The notes: generated from the letters alone by a model not told the origin. A stretch of 64,000 bases of DNA from Desulfocicer sp963675955 (GCA_963675955.2 CAXXVR010000009.1:992001-1056000); one strand, 5' to 3'. Counted from the stretch's first letter, positions 47,255 through 61,587 are shown. Numbers and translations are program-made.

Positions 47255-49780
47255 ACAGATCCGTGAGATCATGAACAATCCCAACAACATTCGTTGCATG
47301 TCAGTGATTGCTCATGTGGACCATGGAAAAAGCACATTGACCGACTCGCTTATTTGTAAAGCAGGTATTATTTCCTCAAAGGCAGCTGGAGAAGCAAGAT
47401 ATACTGATACACGTGAGGATGAAAAAGAACGTTGCATTACAATTAAGAGTACTGGTGTGTCATTGTACTATGAGTATGATATCGCTTCTAATGGAAAAAT
47501 GGAACCCTTCTTAATTAACTTGATTGATTCTCCCGGACATGTTGATTTCAGTTCAGAAGTCACAGCTGCATTAAGAGTTACCGATGGTGCCTTAGTGGTG
47601 GTCGATAGCGTTGAAGGAGTGTGCGTGCAGACTGAAACTGTGTTGAGACAAGCAATGACTGAGAGAATCAAACCAGTGTTGATGGTGAACAAAGTTGATA
47701 GATAGATCTTGGAATTAAGACATGATGCGGAAAGCATGTATTAAAATTTCGTTAGAGTTATTGATATGGTGAATGTGATTATTTCTAACTATCAAGGAGA
47801 AGATATGGGTGATTTGACTATTGATCCAGCTAAAGGTAATTGTGCTTTTGGTTCTGGAAAAGAATGCTGGGGATTTACTTTAACCATGTTTGCAAAAATC
47901 TATGCCAAAAAATTCAATACTGACAAGGAAAAAATGATTGAAAAATTGTGGGGAGATAATTATTATGATGCCTCAGTTAAAAAATGGAAGAAAAACGAAT
48001 ATGATGAAAGTGGAAAATAATTGAAAAGAGCTTTTTGCGCTTTTATTATGGAGCCATTGGTTAGATTAGCCAGAGCTATTATCGAAGGAAATATGGAATA
48101 AATGGATAAAATGTTAAAGGTTGTTGAAGTTGAATTGAAACAAGATGAAAGAGATCTTCAAGGAAAAGAATTATTGAAGCTTGTTATGGCAAGATGGATC
48201 AACGCTGCTGATGCTTTGTTAGAAATGATGATTGTGCACTTGCCTTCACCCAAAGTTGCAGGAAAATACAGAACTGATTACTTATACGAAGGACCAAAAG
48301 ATGATCCCGTTGCCATTGGTATGAAAAATTGTGATCCAAAGGGCCCATTGATGATTTATATTTCTAAAATGGTACCCACCATGGATAAATCACGTTTCTT
48401 TGCCTTCGGTCGTGTCTTATCAGGAACCGTGTACACTGGACAAAAGGTGAGAATCCTTGGACCAAACTATAAAATTGGCAAAAAAGATGACTTATATGAG
48501 AAAAATATCTAAAGAACCGTCCTTATGATGGGCAGAACAGTTGAACAAATTGGTGATATCCCCGCAGGAAACACTGTCGGATTAGTCGGTGTTGATTAAT
48601 ACTTGCTCAAAACTGGTACTATCACTGACCATGTTGATGCACATATGATCAGAAACATGAAATACAGTGTTTCTCCTGTCGTGCGTGTGGCAGTTAAACC
48701 AAAAAATGCTTAGGACTTACCAAAATTAGTCGAAGGTTTAAAGAAATTATCAAAATCTGATCCTTTGGTCGTGTGCACTTCCAACGAATCCGGTGAATAA
48801 ATTATTGCTGGTTGCGGTGAATTGCATGTAGAAATTTGCTTAAAGGATCTCCGTGATGATTATACTTAAGGCATGGCAATTATTGCATCCGATCCTATTG
48901 TCACTTTTAAAGAAACTGTAACTGAAAATTCAAGCCAAATGTGTTTAGCTAAATCACCAAACAAGCATAATAGATTATATTGCACAGCATAGCCATTAAA
49001 CGAAGAACTTGCAGATAAAATTGAAAACGGTGATATTAGTCCAAACGATGACCCAAAGGAACGTAGCAGAAAATTAGTCTAAGACTACAATTGGGATAAA
49101 GCTGAGACCTACAAGATCTGGGCTTTTGGCCCTGATACAACTGGCCCTAACTTATTAGTCGATGCCACAAAGGGTGTCCAATATATGTAAGAAATTCGTG
49201 ATTCATGTGAAAGTGCATTCCAATGGGTCACTCGTGAAGGTGTTCTTTGTGAGGAAGCTATGCGTGGAATCAAGTTCAACATGCACGATGTAGAATTACA
49301 TACTGATGCAATCCATCGTGGTGGCGGACAAATCATTCCCACAGCAAGAAGAGTATACTATGCTTGCGAGTTAACAGCTGAACCTAGATTGTTAGAGCCC
49401 GTCTTTTTGGCTGAAATTACTTGCCCAACTGATGCTATGAGCGGTGTCTATCAATGTTTGAGTTAGAGAAGAGGTATTGTTAACGAAGAAGAATAAATTT
49501 CTGGAACACCCATGAACTTGTTAAGAGCTTATCTTCCAGTGGCTGAATCATTCGGTATATACTTTTTATTAATTTATGAATATTAGGATTCGCTTCACAT
49601 TTGAGAGGATCTACTGCCGGTCAAGCTTTCCCATAATGCGTATTTGATCATTGGCAACTTGTGAATGGCAGTCCAGTTGAACCCAATACCAAGTGCTTCA
49701 ATATTGTTTAAGATATTAGAAAACGCAAGGGATTAGCAATAGAAGTGCCACCTCTTGTTAATTATATTGATAAATTATGA
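47235..49780 (+). CDS. EEF2: Elongation factor 2 (eEF2), translocation GTPase
   Basis: ATG 47235 to TGA 49778-49780 with one 32-nt intron near 49555, giving 837 aa against about 842-858 in other eukaryotes. G motifs: AHVDHGKSTLTDSLI (P-loop), DSPGHVDFSSEV (G3), NKVDR (G4). Further blocks are ECWGFTLTMFAKIYAKKF, ARWINAADALLEMMIVHLPS, KSDPLVVCTSNESGEQIIAG, the diphthamide loop DAIHRGGGQIIPTARR (His at 49314-49316), and the C-terminus VPPLVNYIDKL. Gln at many conserved sites is TAA or TAG, the clearest proof of the reassignment. All Trp are TGG. Base composition is visibly less AT-rich than in neighbours, as expected for a highly expressed gene. It moves tRNAs and mRNA on the ribosome after peptide transfer and is the diphtheria-toxin target through diphthamide. 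Confidence 0.99.
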
Positions 49781-50155
49781 GGATCATATTTTTCAAAACT
49801 CAATTCAATTTAAATCAAAATTTCTTTTAAAATTATAAAATTAATTAAACTTAAAATAAAAATTTAAATACTTATTATAAAAATTAATTAATATTTTTAA
49901 CTCAAAAAATTACAAAAATTGAAAAAATAAGGATTTAATAAAGTTCGTGATTTTACTCAATAATTTTTATATTACTAATTTTTTGGTTAATAGTTTTACT
50001 GCATTTATTATTAGTAGTACTCATTTGACAGCAATTAGTTCATCTTTAAAATATTCAATAAAAATTAAAATTAAACTTGAAATTATTTTTATAAATCCAA
50101 GTTTTAAATTTCATTGATTCGTTATTAAATTTATAAAGACAACTATAATTTTTTT
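49781..50155. other. Convergent intergenic region, no gene seen
   Basis: 375 bp of very AT-rich DNA between the EF-2 stop and the probable end of the minus-strand gene beyond. Open frames here have no protein-like composition. It should contain the EF-2 3' UTR and polyadenylation signal, which cannot be pinpointed in such a biased sequence. Confidence 0.5.
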
Positions 50156-52266
50156 TCATACAATTATTATGCAAATGAATTCACTTTCATTTAATCCTGC
50201 ACTGAAACAAAATAATTTAGTTTATATAAAATAATAACTTTTAAAATATTCTTTCATTATTTTTTATTTGTTATTATTTTGATCAATTTATTTTTTTTAT
50301 CTCCTTTAAACTTAATTATTAATTATAGGAGGTAAGTCATAAGGGATTGGCTGATTAAAAGATATTACCTAAGCATATGGTGTTGTTGTATTTTAATTTA
50401 TTTATTAAAAAGCTATATCCGATAATTAATTACTATATTTTCGATTAGATCCACTAATTTTTTGCTATAATTATCTTTGATATTTTGATTCTTTAACACT
50501 AAATATCGTATTAAATAATAAAGAATAAATAACTTTCCGTAATTTTATCAATTTCATAACTACGATATACCTTTTGATTTATTTTACAAGACCTTTCCAT
50601 TTAAATACTCCATTTCTTCATCAACTGATGGGACAATCATTCCTTTAAAATCAACTTCAGGTTCCTTTGAGAAATGTCTTAACTAATTTTTTTTATTTGT
50701 GCTGTTTGCATTTTATTAAATTAATTTCTTTGTTTTTAATTTCTTTGTTTAAATATTTATCGGTTAGCTTTATGATCTTCCTTATCCAGTATGAAGATAA
50801 ACTAATGGCTGTAAATTGGACTATTTCTATTACTAAGGTAGAACTTTATTTTATATTTATAATAGACTCGGATAATCATTTCGTGCCATTAATCTATGTT
50901 ATTTTAAAAAGGATTTATCTAAAATTTGTAATTTTTATTAGTACTTTGCAATAATTATGGAAAATAATTTGTACATTTTTTTGTGAATCAATTCCAAGAT
51001 AAGTATAAAATTATGCTAATAATACTTGCTTTTATTTTAAATTATGTGCCCCTATAGAATCATCTTTATTTTATTATTAAAGTGCTAATTAATTAATAAG
51101 TTCCTAACAAATATTGTTTAAACTTCTAAGGAAATACCTGAAATTATGAGAAATTAATATACTAATTATATTTAGAAATTGTATTAAACATTTTTATTAG
51201 ATCCTACAATAAAATTTAAATTAAAACCCTTAAAATTCAACTGTATTTTTTATTTTTATTAACTCTTTTATTTCAAAATGTTTACAAAATATTAAAAAGG
51301 TCCCAAGATATAAGTGTCATTTTTAGTACATAATTTCATCAAAATTTTTTCGTAATTTTTATTGTTTTGCATAAAAAGTAAAAATCTATTATAATTGAGT
51401 CATTTTTGATTTTGAATTCAAAGAACACTACATAAAAATCAAATTTAAATAAAAACTTCATGGTAATCCTCTTATCTTGCAAGAATTGAAAGGCTTGGCT
51501 CGCATTTTATAACAGTTGTATTAATTTTCTTTACTTATTAGCTAGTGTTTTAAACTATTTCATTCAATAAATCATTATTTTGAATTTTTATTTAATTTTA
51601 AGTTATTTAATTTAATTCCTATTCTAAATTTTCATCTTTTTCAACTGATTTATTAATTTATATACTTTTTTTTTATTTAATATTTTAATTAAATTGCATT
51701 TCATCTTCTTAATTTTATTTATCAAGTTTAGTTTTTTAGTTTTCATTTTTTTCAGTTTATTACATTGAATTATTCAGAATTAAACTTGTTTCTTTTTCCT
51801 CTTCTTAAGTAACTGTTTTACTATTCTATAAAATTTCATTGACTTTATGTAAGATTTATGAATTTTATTGATTCAATTTTTCTTCTTTTTCGTTACTTTT
51901 TTCAAAACTGTTTTATTAATCCTCAAAAATATTGTCCTTTTTCTCACTGCTTTTGCTTTTTTTAGAAATTTCGTTTCTTTATTCTTGCTTCTAACTCAAA
52001 TCTACTATTGATTCCTCTTCTTTCACACTATTTTCTTATTATTTACTATTTTCTTCTAAATTTTGTTAATCTTATTCATTGTTTTTATCTTTAATTGTTA
52101 TATAATCTTTTTAGAGTTCCTAATCATTAACCTCTACTTTCTCATTATTTGGTTATAATTAAATAGAGGATTATAAAAGGAAATCATTATCTGAAATCTA
52201 TGAATCAAGATGTTGATTTTTTTATTGTTATAGACTGTTATTTAAATCAAGGGTGTTTTCTTCCAT
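50156..52266 (-). CDS. Uncharacterised protein with Glu/Gln/Lys-rich N-terminal half
   Basis: ATG 52266 (MEENTLDLNNSLQQQKNQHL) opens a 250-residue acidic, Gln-rich and probably disordered or coiled region (NEKVEVNDQELQKDYITIKD; SKKSKSSEKKDNIFEDQQNS; LHKVNEILQNSKTVTQEEEK). More ordered sequence follows: IKCEPSLSILARQEDYHEVF, then EKILMKLCTKNDTYILGPFQ, and after further exons HFSKEPEVDFKGMIVPSVDE and EEMEYLNGKVL. Near the end is NTTTPYAQVISFNQPIPYDL. The stop is taken as TGA 50158-50156; introns between 50300 and 51250 are only partly resolved. No known domain recognised. The first 250 codons contain no TGA, so the start region is firm, while the 3' half is approximate. Confidence 0.62.
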
Positions 52267-52468
52267 TAAAGTAGTTAAACTTTTTTATTATTATAATGAT
52301 TTTACTTTATTGTTTTTAATTAAAAAATTAAGCATAAAAATAATTAAATTTGAATATTCAAGCAACTATTTTAAATTAAAAAAAAAATATTACACTTGTT
52401 ATATAACAAATTCGTGTCAACTTAATTAGTGAAACTTAATTTAATCATAGCTAATAATTATTGAAATA

Positions 52469-55400
52469 ATGGATGAAGAATAATATGAATTTATATCTCG
52501 TTAACTCAGTTACTCAAATAGTCATTCTCGACAAACAAAAAAACGTAATTCTTTAATATTTTATCCTAAAAACGAAAATTCCCTCTAAATTCCATTTTAA
52601 AAACGGCACACATTAGGTATAAAACCCTAAAATAAACATACTTAGCCTTATTGATAAATTCCTAAACCATCTAAATATAGTTAATAATCCTAAGATTAGC
52701 CAAGGTATGTAATAAATAAACTAATTTGAAATAGATAAAGTGTAGAAGCATAATTAATTCAAAGGCGGAAAAAAAAATTAACTATTCTCTATAAATAAAG
52801 GAATTCTGAAGCTGATACACCAAAGACACGTTCACTTGCCAAAATGAGTTCAATAGAATTTTCTTAAAGTAACCCATCATAAAGCCCAAATATTATTCGA
52901 TAAGGAGATATCTTTAATGAATGAGAATCGTGTCTTCCAACAGAAATTGAACAAGCAATGGAAGGATTAATCAAAGAAGAAATCGATAGTAATGACTTGC
53001 AAATAGAAAATAAATCAGTGAATAGTGATTAGTAAGAGTATGAGGTATAAAAAGATAAAGTGAAGCATAAGGAGATACTGAAAGTAGTAAAAATAGATCC
53101 TTTTGAAAGTATTTAACTAATGGTAGACGATCACCCAGCCTTGGAATTTAGGAAACACTGCTTGAGATTTAAAGCGTTTGATATAATACATTAATATTAT
53201 TTATTGGCTTAATTTTAGGTTAGTGTCAACTGTTTGTGAAAAGATTATAAAAAACTCAGTATTTGAATTTTTTATTTTAAGTGTCATTTTTTGGAATAGT
53301 GTGATGTTAATGCTTGATAGTGATACAAAAAGCAATGATTGTACAATATTTTACTATTAAATACAAAATGTTTTGAATAGAAAAATTTAATTAGTTTGAA
53401 ATTATGTTTCTCACAATTTATACGACAGAAATGATTCTGAAAATTATTGGATTAGGTCAAATAACATTTATAATCTAATATTTTAACTTATTATGAAGGA
53501 TTTATTTTTGGACCTGAAACTTACCTGCGGGATTATTGGAATATTCTTGATTTTTTTGTTGTTATTACAGCCTTCCTTCCATTAATAATAACTGATGTTA
53601 TTATTTTCTTTATTATGAATTCTAATTAGATTGAATTTAATCTAACAATTCTCAGGGCTTTTCGTGTTCTTCGGCCCTTGAAAACAATTAAATCGATAAA
53701 ACATTTAAAAATGCTTTTAACTGCTTTGTTTTCTTCTATTTCTTTACTTAAGGATGCTTTGATTATTTTAGCATTTTTTTATACAATTTTTGCTATTGCA
53801 GGTTTGCAATTATTTTCTGGGTACCTCACAAAAAGGTTTTTATTAAAATATAAATTAAAGGTAAAAATAGATGCATTTATTAAGATTTTGGGATTGAGAT
53901 GTTAACAGAAACTGTAAAGATTTGTTCAAATGATAATTCCTGTGATGTCAATATGATTTGTGCAAAGATTATTGAAAATCCAAATTTTGGTATCACTAGT
54001 TTTGATAATTTCTTACTTTCATTTTTATAAGTTAATTAATTGAATTATTTAAATTAAATTTAGGTTTTTTAATGTATTACATTGGAAGGTTGGTCTGAAA
54101 CAATGCTTTATGTGCAAGATGGAATGAATTATTGGTCATGGACTTATTTTCTGATTATCATTATTATTGGTTCATTCGTTTTGTTGAATCTAACTTTAGC
54201 TGTTATCAAAGTAAAGTTTAGTGAGAGTGAAAATAATTTAAAAGGAGAGTTTTTTAAAGTTGTTTTTACTTAAGTAATTATTATAATAATAGGAAAAACA
54301 AATAATTTAAAAAGTATTAGCTGATGAATATAATTTTGAAAAATTAAAAGAATTTAATTTATGGGATGAACGAAAAAAAAAATTAAGAATTATTAAATAT
54401 AGATTAGAGTAAAATAAACTCTCCAAAAGTTAATAAAGTTCTAACCTTTTTAGCCAATTTACAAAAGCCTAAACTATTAGAACATCAAAAACATTCAAAA
54501 CTCCTAGAACACCAAGATCACCTTTATCATAATATAAAAAAATCGAATTAATTAGTAATCCATCTGATATAAAAATTAAAAAATCATCTAGATAAATTGT
54601 TCCAGAATCCTTAATTGAATAAAACTGTTAGCTACAAAAAATTCCATTGCAATAGAATTAATAATTATTAAAAACTAATAATATTTTGAGAAGCCAATCC
54701 AATATTTAGGAAAACTCGGAGACTTTGTTTAGAAAGTAATAAAACTAAAGCATTCCTTCTTTACCACAATATTAAGATGATGAACGATCATTTGGGTCTT
54801 AATGCTCTTATGTCAGTCCTAAAGAACGAATTTCTATTAAATTAGGATAGAAATAGACTCCACTTGTATTTGATAAAAATCTTATTAGTCTCATAAAAGT
54901 TGAGGAAAATGAAAAAAATGAACAAAAGTTAACAAAGCTAAGTTAGTTTAGCAGCTTGCCTCCAATAAATTAATAAAAATTAAAATATTAAATTAATAGT
55001 AAAAGCTAGATGCAGAAATAAATTCAAGGAAATAATATTAAATTAAATAATGAAATAAAATTAGCTGGTATGCTTGGACTTAAAAATGATAGAACTCTCA
55101 CTGAATAATAAAAACTCAATTGGTTTTAAATTTATCGAGTTTAGGGCTACTAAAAATTATTAAAGAAATTTGTGCTTTTGGATGAAAAAGAATTATAAAC
55201 AAATTAAAAGAAATAAAAAAACCTTGAAAAGGTTAAAGAATCAACTGAATTTAAATCAATAAATGAAAGTATGGAGAATACAAGTTAAAAAAGTAGTGAA
55301 GCTGAATCCTAAATTCATTCATCATAATTATCTATTCTTAACAGTTAATATTCTAAAAGAAATACATAAAATGAAGAATAAATTGCACCAAGAAGGCAAT

Positions 55401-58400
55401 CTTAAAGTGTTTATGTAAAAGGCCCAAGGAATATATTGCATCGATTTAAAAAATAATAATCATAAGTCGGACGCTCAGTCGATAGTAATTAAGGATTGTT
55501 ATGATAACGCGCAAGATGATTAGCAAGATCAATGACAAAACGTTATACTGAAACAGATTAGGATGAAGAATAATCATAAATAGAATCAAAATCAAATGAA
55601 AGTGACAGCGACAGTGAAGAAAGTGAGGAATAAGCAAAGCCAGGACTCTTGATGAGAAAGATTTAGTTGGAAATGACAGGGCATGAGGCTGATGAAGAAT
55701 TTAATGAAGAATTTGAGAAATTGAAAAAGAAAATTAAGCTTGAATCGTTGAAATTAAAAGTTATGCATGAAGTTGAATACGAATCTAGCAGTTAATGGGA
55801 TATTTTAACAAGAAAGATTTATTTAACAAAATTTGGGAAGAAATAAAGATAATATGACAAAATTTTGAAAAGTGCAGTGAAATATAATTGGCAATTGAAT
55901 AAACCAATTGGAGATTATTAAATATAGGAGGAAAATTATGAATCAGGGTTATTAAAGATACATCCCAGTTTGAAATGGAAAAAGAAAATGTAGGAAAAAT
56001 CGAAGTCCAAAAATAAAATAAGAAAAAATTCTTTAGTAGAGCATTATGAACGTGACTTAATGAAAACTAATCTACTACCCTGGATTAATAAAAAAATAAA
56101 TATTACATGAAATTAATACTTTGAACGTTTGTGGAAATGTCATTTACCTTTAAGTTTTAATAAATAAGAAATCAAAGATTTAAAAGTGAGGTAGTAGTGT
56201 GATGTATATAGATCAAAAGAGATGTGGAATAAGGTTAATAAAGTTAAAAAGGAGAATTTATTACCCAAGTTACAAAAAAAAATGACGTTGTATTTGAAAA
56301 AGAAGTAGCAGGAACTATTATAATAATAGTTAGAAGAATTAGAAAAACTCAATTTTAAAGAATTCAAATACTTAACTAAAGCAAAACAAAAATATGAAAT
56401 GTCTCGTATCAACTATTTAATCTTTAAAGATACTTGGTAAGAAAAAATAGAATAAAAAGCAAAATATCAAAAAGGTTTTGCTCTTCGCGACGACTAGTAA
56501 GAATTTTATAAACTACAAAAAAAGTTTTATACAAAAACAGGGAAACGCCACCCAAAATTGCGTAGACTCAGAATGCCTTGGTCTGGAGAAGATGTTTTAT
56601 TGAATGGAGATGCAAGCTATTAAATGATCCGTCCTTTAAAATCGCATTTAGATAAACTTTTAGCAGGTTTAAATTTCAAATAAAGTGAAGCATCGATATG
56701 GTTGCCAGGAATTAGGGGGGTTTATAAATTGGCATAAAAGTGAGTCGCATTAATTGCATTGAGTAAGTATTTTGATAATTTTATCATTCTCTGTGTATTG
56801 TTTAATACTGTAATACTTGCGATGGATAATATTGTAAAGGATGAATAAGGGATTCAATTGATGAAAACATTTAATCTAATTTTTACAATTATTTTTACAG
56901 TGGAATTAGGGATTAAATTATTTGCTTTAGGGTTATCTGGGTATATACGAGACACAATGAATGTGTTTGATTGTATTATTGTAGTGATCTCATGATGTGA
57001 ACTCATTTTTTTTGAGGATACTTATAATGTTACTGCTTTTAAATCTGTAAGGATTTTTCGAGCTTTTCGAGTTTTAAGAATGACAAAACTAATTAGATCA
57101 CTTTAATACATGAAAATTATTATAAAAGTGATAAGTGGGAGTATTTAAAGCTTTATTTATTTAGCATTACTACTACTCTTATTTTTAATGATTTATTCTT
57201 TATTTGGTATGTCTATGTATTCAGAGAAACTAAACTTTCCTAATAATAGTCTAAGATAAAATTTTGATAATTATTTTAACTCATTAATTATTGTGTTTTA
57301 AGTAATGACTCTAGAAAATTGGCAAGAAATTATGATTGCTTGTTTTAGATCTAGTATTTTTAAGGGATTTACAATTTTTTATTTAATATCTTGGATCTTT
57401 ATTGGGAATTATATTTTACTAAATTTATTACTAGCAATTCTATTAGATGCCTTTACAAATGATGAAAGATTAAGTGAAGAAATTGAATTTTTTGAAGAGA
57501 AATCGGATTTAAAAGACGAAATCATTATTGATAAAAAAGGAATGGATAGATAAATTGAGAAATAAAAACAAAAAGAAAATAAATTAACAGAAATTAGTAT
57601 AGTAAATGAAACTCATAACAATTAAACTAACTAGGCTGACGAAGAAGAAGATGAAGAAAATGAAACTTATGGCAACGAACTTCGTCATTATAATTCTTGG
57701 AAATTTCGTTAATTGAATGAAAAAAAGAAATCAGAAATTTTTTTTGAAGATGAATAAGATATGACTTAAAATAGTAGATTTATATACTATGAAGGTGTTG
57801 CCTGTTATAAATCATTTTTCTTGTTCCCTTATTAGAATAGAATTCGAAAATGGTGCTATTGGCTAATTAAACACCATCATTGCGAGAATTTTATCTTATT
57901 TATTATTATTTTAAGTTCAATTAAGTTAGTAATGGATACATATTTAGACTTGAATGATGTGGATAATCAACTTGTTTTATTTATTTATTAATGTCTTTAT
58001 TTAGAATTTAGGTCAGTGTATCAAAAACTTTCGATTACATTTTTACAATTGTCTTCTTTCTTGAAAGCCTTTTTAAATCATTTACCCTTGGATTTGTTTT
58101 GAATAAGGGTTCTTATCTTCGAGATTCGTGGTCATAGCTTGACTTTATAATCGTGGTGCTCTCTTTTATTGATATTGTTGCTAAAGATGCAGATTTAACA
58201 TTTTTTAAAATCTTGAGATTGTTAAGGATACTCAGGCCTTTGAGATTTATTTCCCATAATCTTAACATGAAAATCCTTGTCAATGCATTATTGAATTCTA
58301 TTGGAGCTTTTTTCAATGGTTTATTTCACATATTTTTTAGTTTTTAAAGTTTTAATGGTTATTATTTTGATCTGGGTGATGTTTGCTATACTTGGGATGA

Positions 58401-60854
58401 ATTTACTAAGTAATAAATTAGGCTATTGTAAAGGATCTCCTACAATTTATGGATATGGATAGAACAGAGTTTATATTTATTTTTAATATTTAACTGTTAG
58501 TGCATTGATGAGGGGTATGAATGGACAAGAAGAGATACAAATTTTGATAATATTTTTCATGGAATGCTAACTTTATTTGTATTGTCAACTCTCGAGGGAT
58601 GGCCTTAAATAATGTACTATTTTATTGACGCTAATGATGCAGATTCTGTAAAAATTTAATAAAATTGTTTATAGTTTTTCAGGGGCCAACTCAAGATAAT
58701 TAGATCTATATGGTGGCTTATGTTTTTTCGTTTATTCTTATTGGCTCATTATTTTTTTTAAACCTATTTATTGGAGTGATATTCTTTAATTTCATCCTCA
58801 CCGAAAGCAAAGAGAAAAATAAATATTTTGCTGACTAATCCAGGTGGATAGAAATCCAAAAAATGGTAATGAATGCGAACCCTAATTTCCTTGAGCTCAG
58901 ACCACCACGATAGAAATGGAGATTTATTTTATTTTAAATCGCAGGGTCAACTTATTTTGAAAGTGTAATTATTATTTGCATTATTTTTAATGTGGTAGCA
59001 ATGGCACTAAATTATGAAGGATCAAGTGCTACATATGAAACAGTTATTTTATTTTAAGTAATTACACATGTTTTAGTGGCTAACATAAATTAATTTAGCA
59101 TTTACTTCAATTTTTATTCTTGAAGCCATAATTAAACTAATAGCATTTGGCATTAGAGGCTATTTTTATAGTAGTTGGAATCGATTCGATTTATTTGTAG
59201 TAGTAACTTCTATTTTTGATATTGCAATGGATTTTCTTGGCTCAAGTCTTTTTAATTTCTTTCGTATCGGACCTTAAATTGCAAGGGTATTTAGAATTTT
59301 AAGGCTATCAAGATTGTTTAAATTAGTAAAAAGTTTTTAAGGATTATAAAAATTATTATAAACTGCTATTTATTCTTTGCCAGCATTATTGAATGTAGCT
59401 TCATTGCTCTTGCTTGTCTTTTTTATTTATTCAATTTTGGGTGTGTTTCTTTTCAAAGACATTACGTTTCCTATTTTGTTTTTTTAATAATATTTATTTA
59501 GAAATGGAGCTGCAATTAATAGTGATTAAAATTTTAAAAATTTTTCTTCTACTTTCTTATTATTATTTTAATGTGCTACTGGGGAAGATTGGTATCTTAT
59601 AATGTTTGATGTCATGGAAGATAAATGTTTATTTTTTTTTCAATTTTTAATTTTATTTAGAATACTATATTATATTCTTTATCACCTTTACTATTATATG
59701 TTAATTTATCATGATTAATTTGTTTGTACTAATTATTTTGGAGCAATTTGAGGACAATTACTTAAATCCAAACAATCCTTTATAGAATTTTGCCGAGACT
59801 TCTGAAATTTTTAAGAAATTTTGGGTTGGTTATACAATGAATACCGAAGGAATTAGAATACATGAAAAATAACTCATTGATTTTATTTTAGATTTGCCTT
59901 AACCTTTGGGATTAGGTAAAGCTTAAAATTGCTTACAACATATTATTAGGAATCAATAAATAACTAGAAACATTAAAAGATAGCGGACCAGTGATCTAAA
60001 ATAAATTTCGTGTCCATTTACGTCGTGAAGCAGCTAAAATTATTTTAAAACTCAATATTTGAACCGATATTTAAGGATATATTTATTTTAATGAACTACT
60101 GCATGGTTTAATGAAAAGAGCTTTTGCAAGTGATGTAATGAAAAATATTACTATTAGGGGATTTTAAATTTTAAATGATGAGGAATAAAAGGTCCTAAAA
60201 AAGATCACTGAAAAAAAACATAGAGTTTAATAAATAAATAATAATAATATTGTTATTTTGAATTTAGTTTATTATTAAGCATTTGAAACTTGATAGAAAA
60301 TTCTCCAGACAAACATTAAAAGACTCATATAAAGAGTCTGTTAATCCTTTATAATAAATTTTATTCGTTGGGATGTCTTTTAAATCTTGGTTAAGCTATG
60401 CATAAAAAAAAACAAAACAAATCCACGAAGCAAAAGAAAATGGTGTCTAATATAAGTCTGATACTGAGTTAACAATCTAAAATATATGTATATTAAAATA
60501 GGAGTTCAATTGAAGATGCAAACTCATATAGTTCGAATGATAATAATGAAGAAAGGAGTTCTTTTTATAGCAATTAAAATAAAAGCAATTAACCATTTAT
60601 TAAACTAACTTAAGGCAATTCTGTTAATTATGAGACTAAAAATAGTGCAAAGACAATGTTAATTTATATTTTTCTAAAGCTTTAATAGATCTGATGCCTA
60701 TATAGAGTCAATAGATAATGCTTGTCCAACTGAAAGATATTTGAGAAAAAGCATTCCAAATAACGATATTTATGAGAAAAAGCAAAGTATTGAAGAAGAT
60801 AGTTAAGCTTTTGTTGATAAAGATGATGTGACAATTAAAGTCAATTTAATATGA
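52469..60854 (+). CDS. Four-domain voltage-gated Ca2+ channel, alpha-1 type
   Basis: ATG 52469 (MDEEQYEFISRQLSYSNSHS) to TGA 60852-60854, roughly 2500 aa with many 30-45 nt introns. Four homologous domains are visible. S4 voltage sensors: I LRAFRVLRPLKTIKSIKHLK, II VRIFRAFRVLRMTKLIRSLQ, III LRLLRILRPLRFISHNLNMK, IV ARVFRILRLSRLFKLVKS. Pore loops: TLEGWSETML (near 54080), TLENWQEIM (57307), TLEGWPQIMYYF (58588), ATGEDWYLIMFDVM (59575). The four Glu make an EEEE filter, the Ca2+-selective pattern. The C-terminus has the post-IVS6 helix (QNFAETSEIFKKFW; GIRIHEKQLIDFILDLPQPL) and FNELLHGLMKRAFASDVMKN. The I-II linker is very long (about 54300-56700), Ser/Gln-rich. TGA codes Trp in domain II S3 (VISWCELIFF, 56993-56995) and in the linker (56108-56110). 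Such channels carry the Ca2+ action potential in ciliates. Confidence 0.95.
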
Positions 60855-61088
60855 AATTAATAAATCGATTATATATTTAAGTATAGAATTATGCAATTTT
60901 TTTGTAATAATTTAAAGAAAATTTTTGTTTAAAGTTAGGATTTTAAATAATAAAAAATCATGAATCAAAATTATTTTGTGATTTTGCTTAAATTCTGAAA
61001 TTTTCTAATATTTAATAATTAATTTTTAAAAAATTCTCGACTATATAAAATTTAAATTCTTTTACCATACCATCACTATTAATTTAAA

Positions 61089-61340
61089 ATGAGCTTCATG
61101 TAAATCAAAAAGACTTCCCAAAACATCTTTAACATTCCTTGTTCACAAGATTCATATTACGAAGTTAAGCCAAATTCAAGTGGATTTGTAAAGATTCCTT
61201 CATTGGAGTAGAATGAATTTATAATGGCCATGCCTGATTGCACTGGGGCAATTTTTGTTCCCAGTTATCTGAAATTCCAAGAAACAAGGAAAGAATTTTG
61301 CAATAAGTATTTTATGGAAGAGAGAAAATCTTTCCAATGA
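61089..61340 (+). CDS. Small uncharacterised protein, 83 aa
   Basis: Single exon from ATG 61089 (MSFMQIKKTSQNIFNIPCSQ) to TGA 61338-61340. Continues DSYYEVKPNSSGFVKIPSLE and FIMAMPDCTGAIFVPSYLKF, ending KEFCNKYFMEERKSFQ. Gln is TAA/TAG as in neighbours and no internal TGA is present. Composition is balanced, with aromatic and Cys residues, unlike chance frames in this AT-rich DNA. No signal peptide or membrane helix. I do not recognise a family. It has its own gaps of about 235-250 bp on each side, so it is likely a separate small gene. Confidence 0.65.
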
Positions 61341-61587
61341 GAAAAGAGTGCCTTATAGTTTTGATAAGGAAAATTTTTGTGTTTTTTTTTGTTTTTTGTT
61401 GGATTAAAAATATTTACCTTAACAAATGAATAATAATTTAATTTTTTTTTCTTCTTTTTTTAGTTTTGTTTATTCATTTATTTCAAGAATTCAAACAAAC
61501 AAAATTAATTTGAAAATCCCTCAAATGAAAATATTATATTTAAAGCAAAAAAAATCAAAAAATTAAATTTTTAAAATTATTTTTTTA

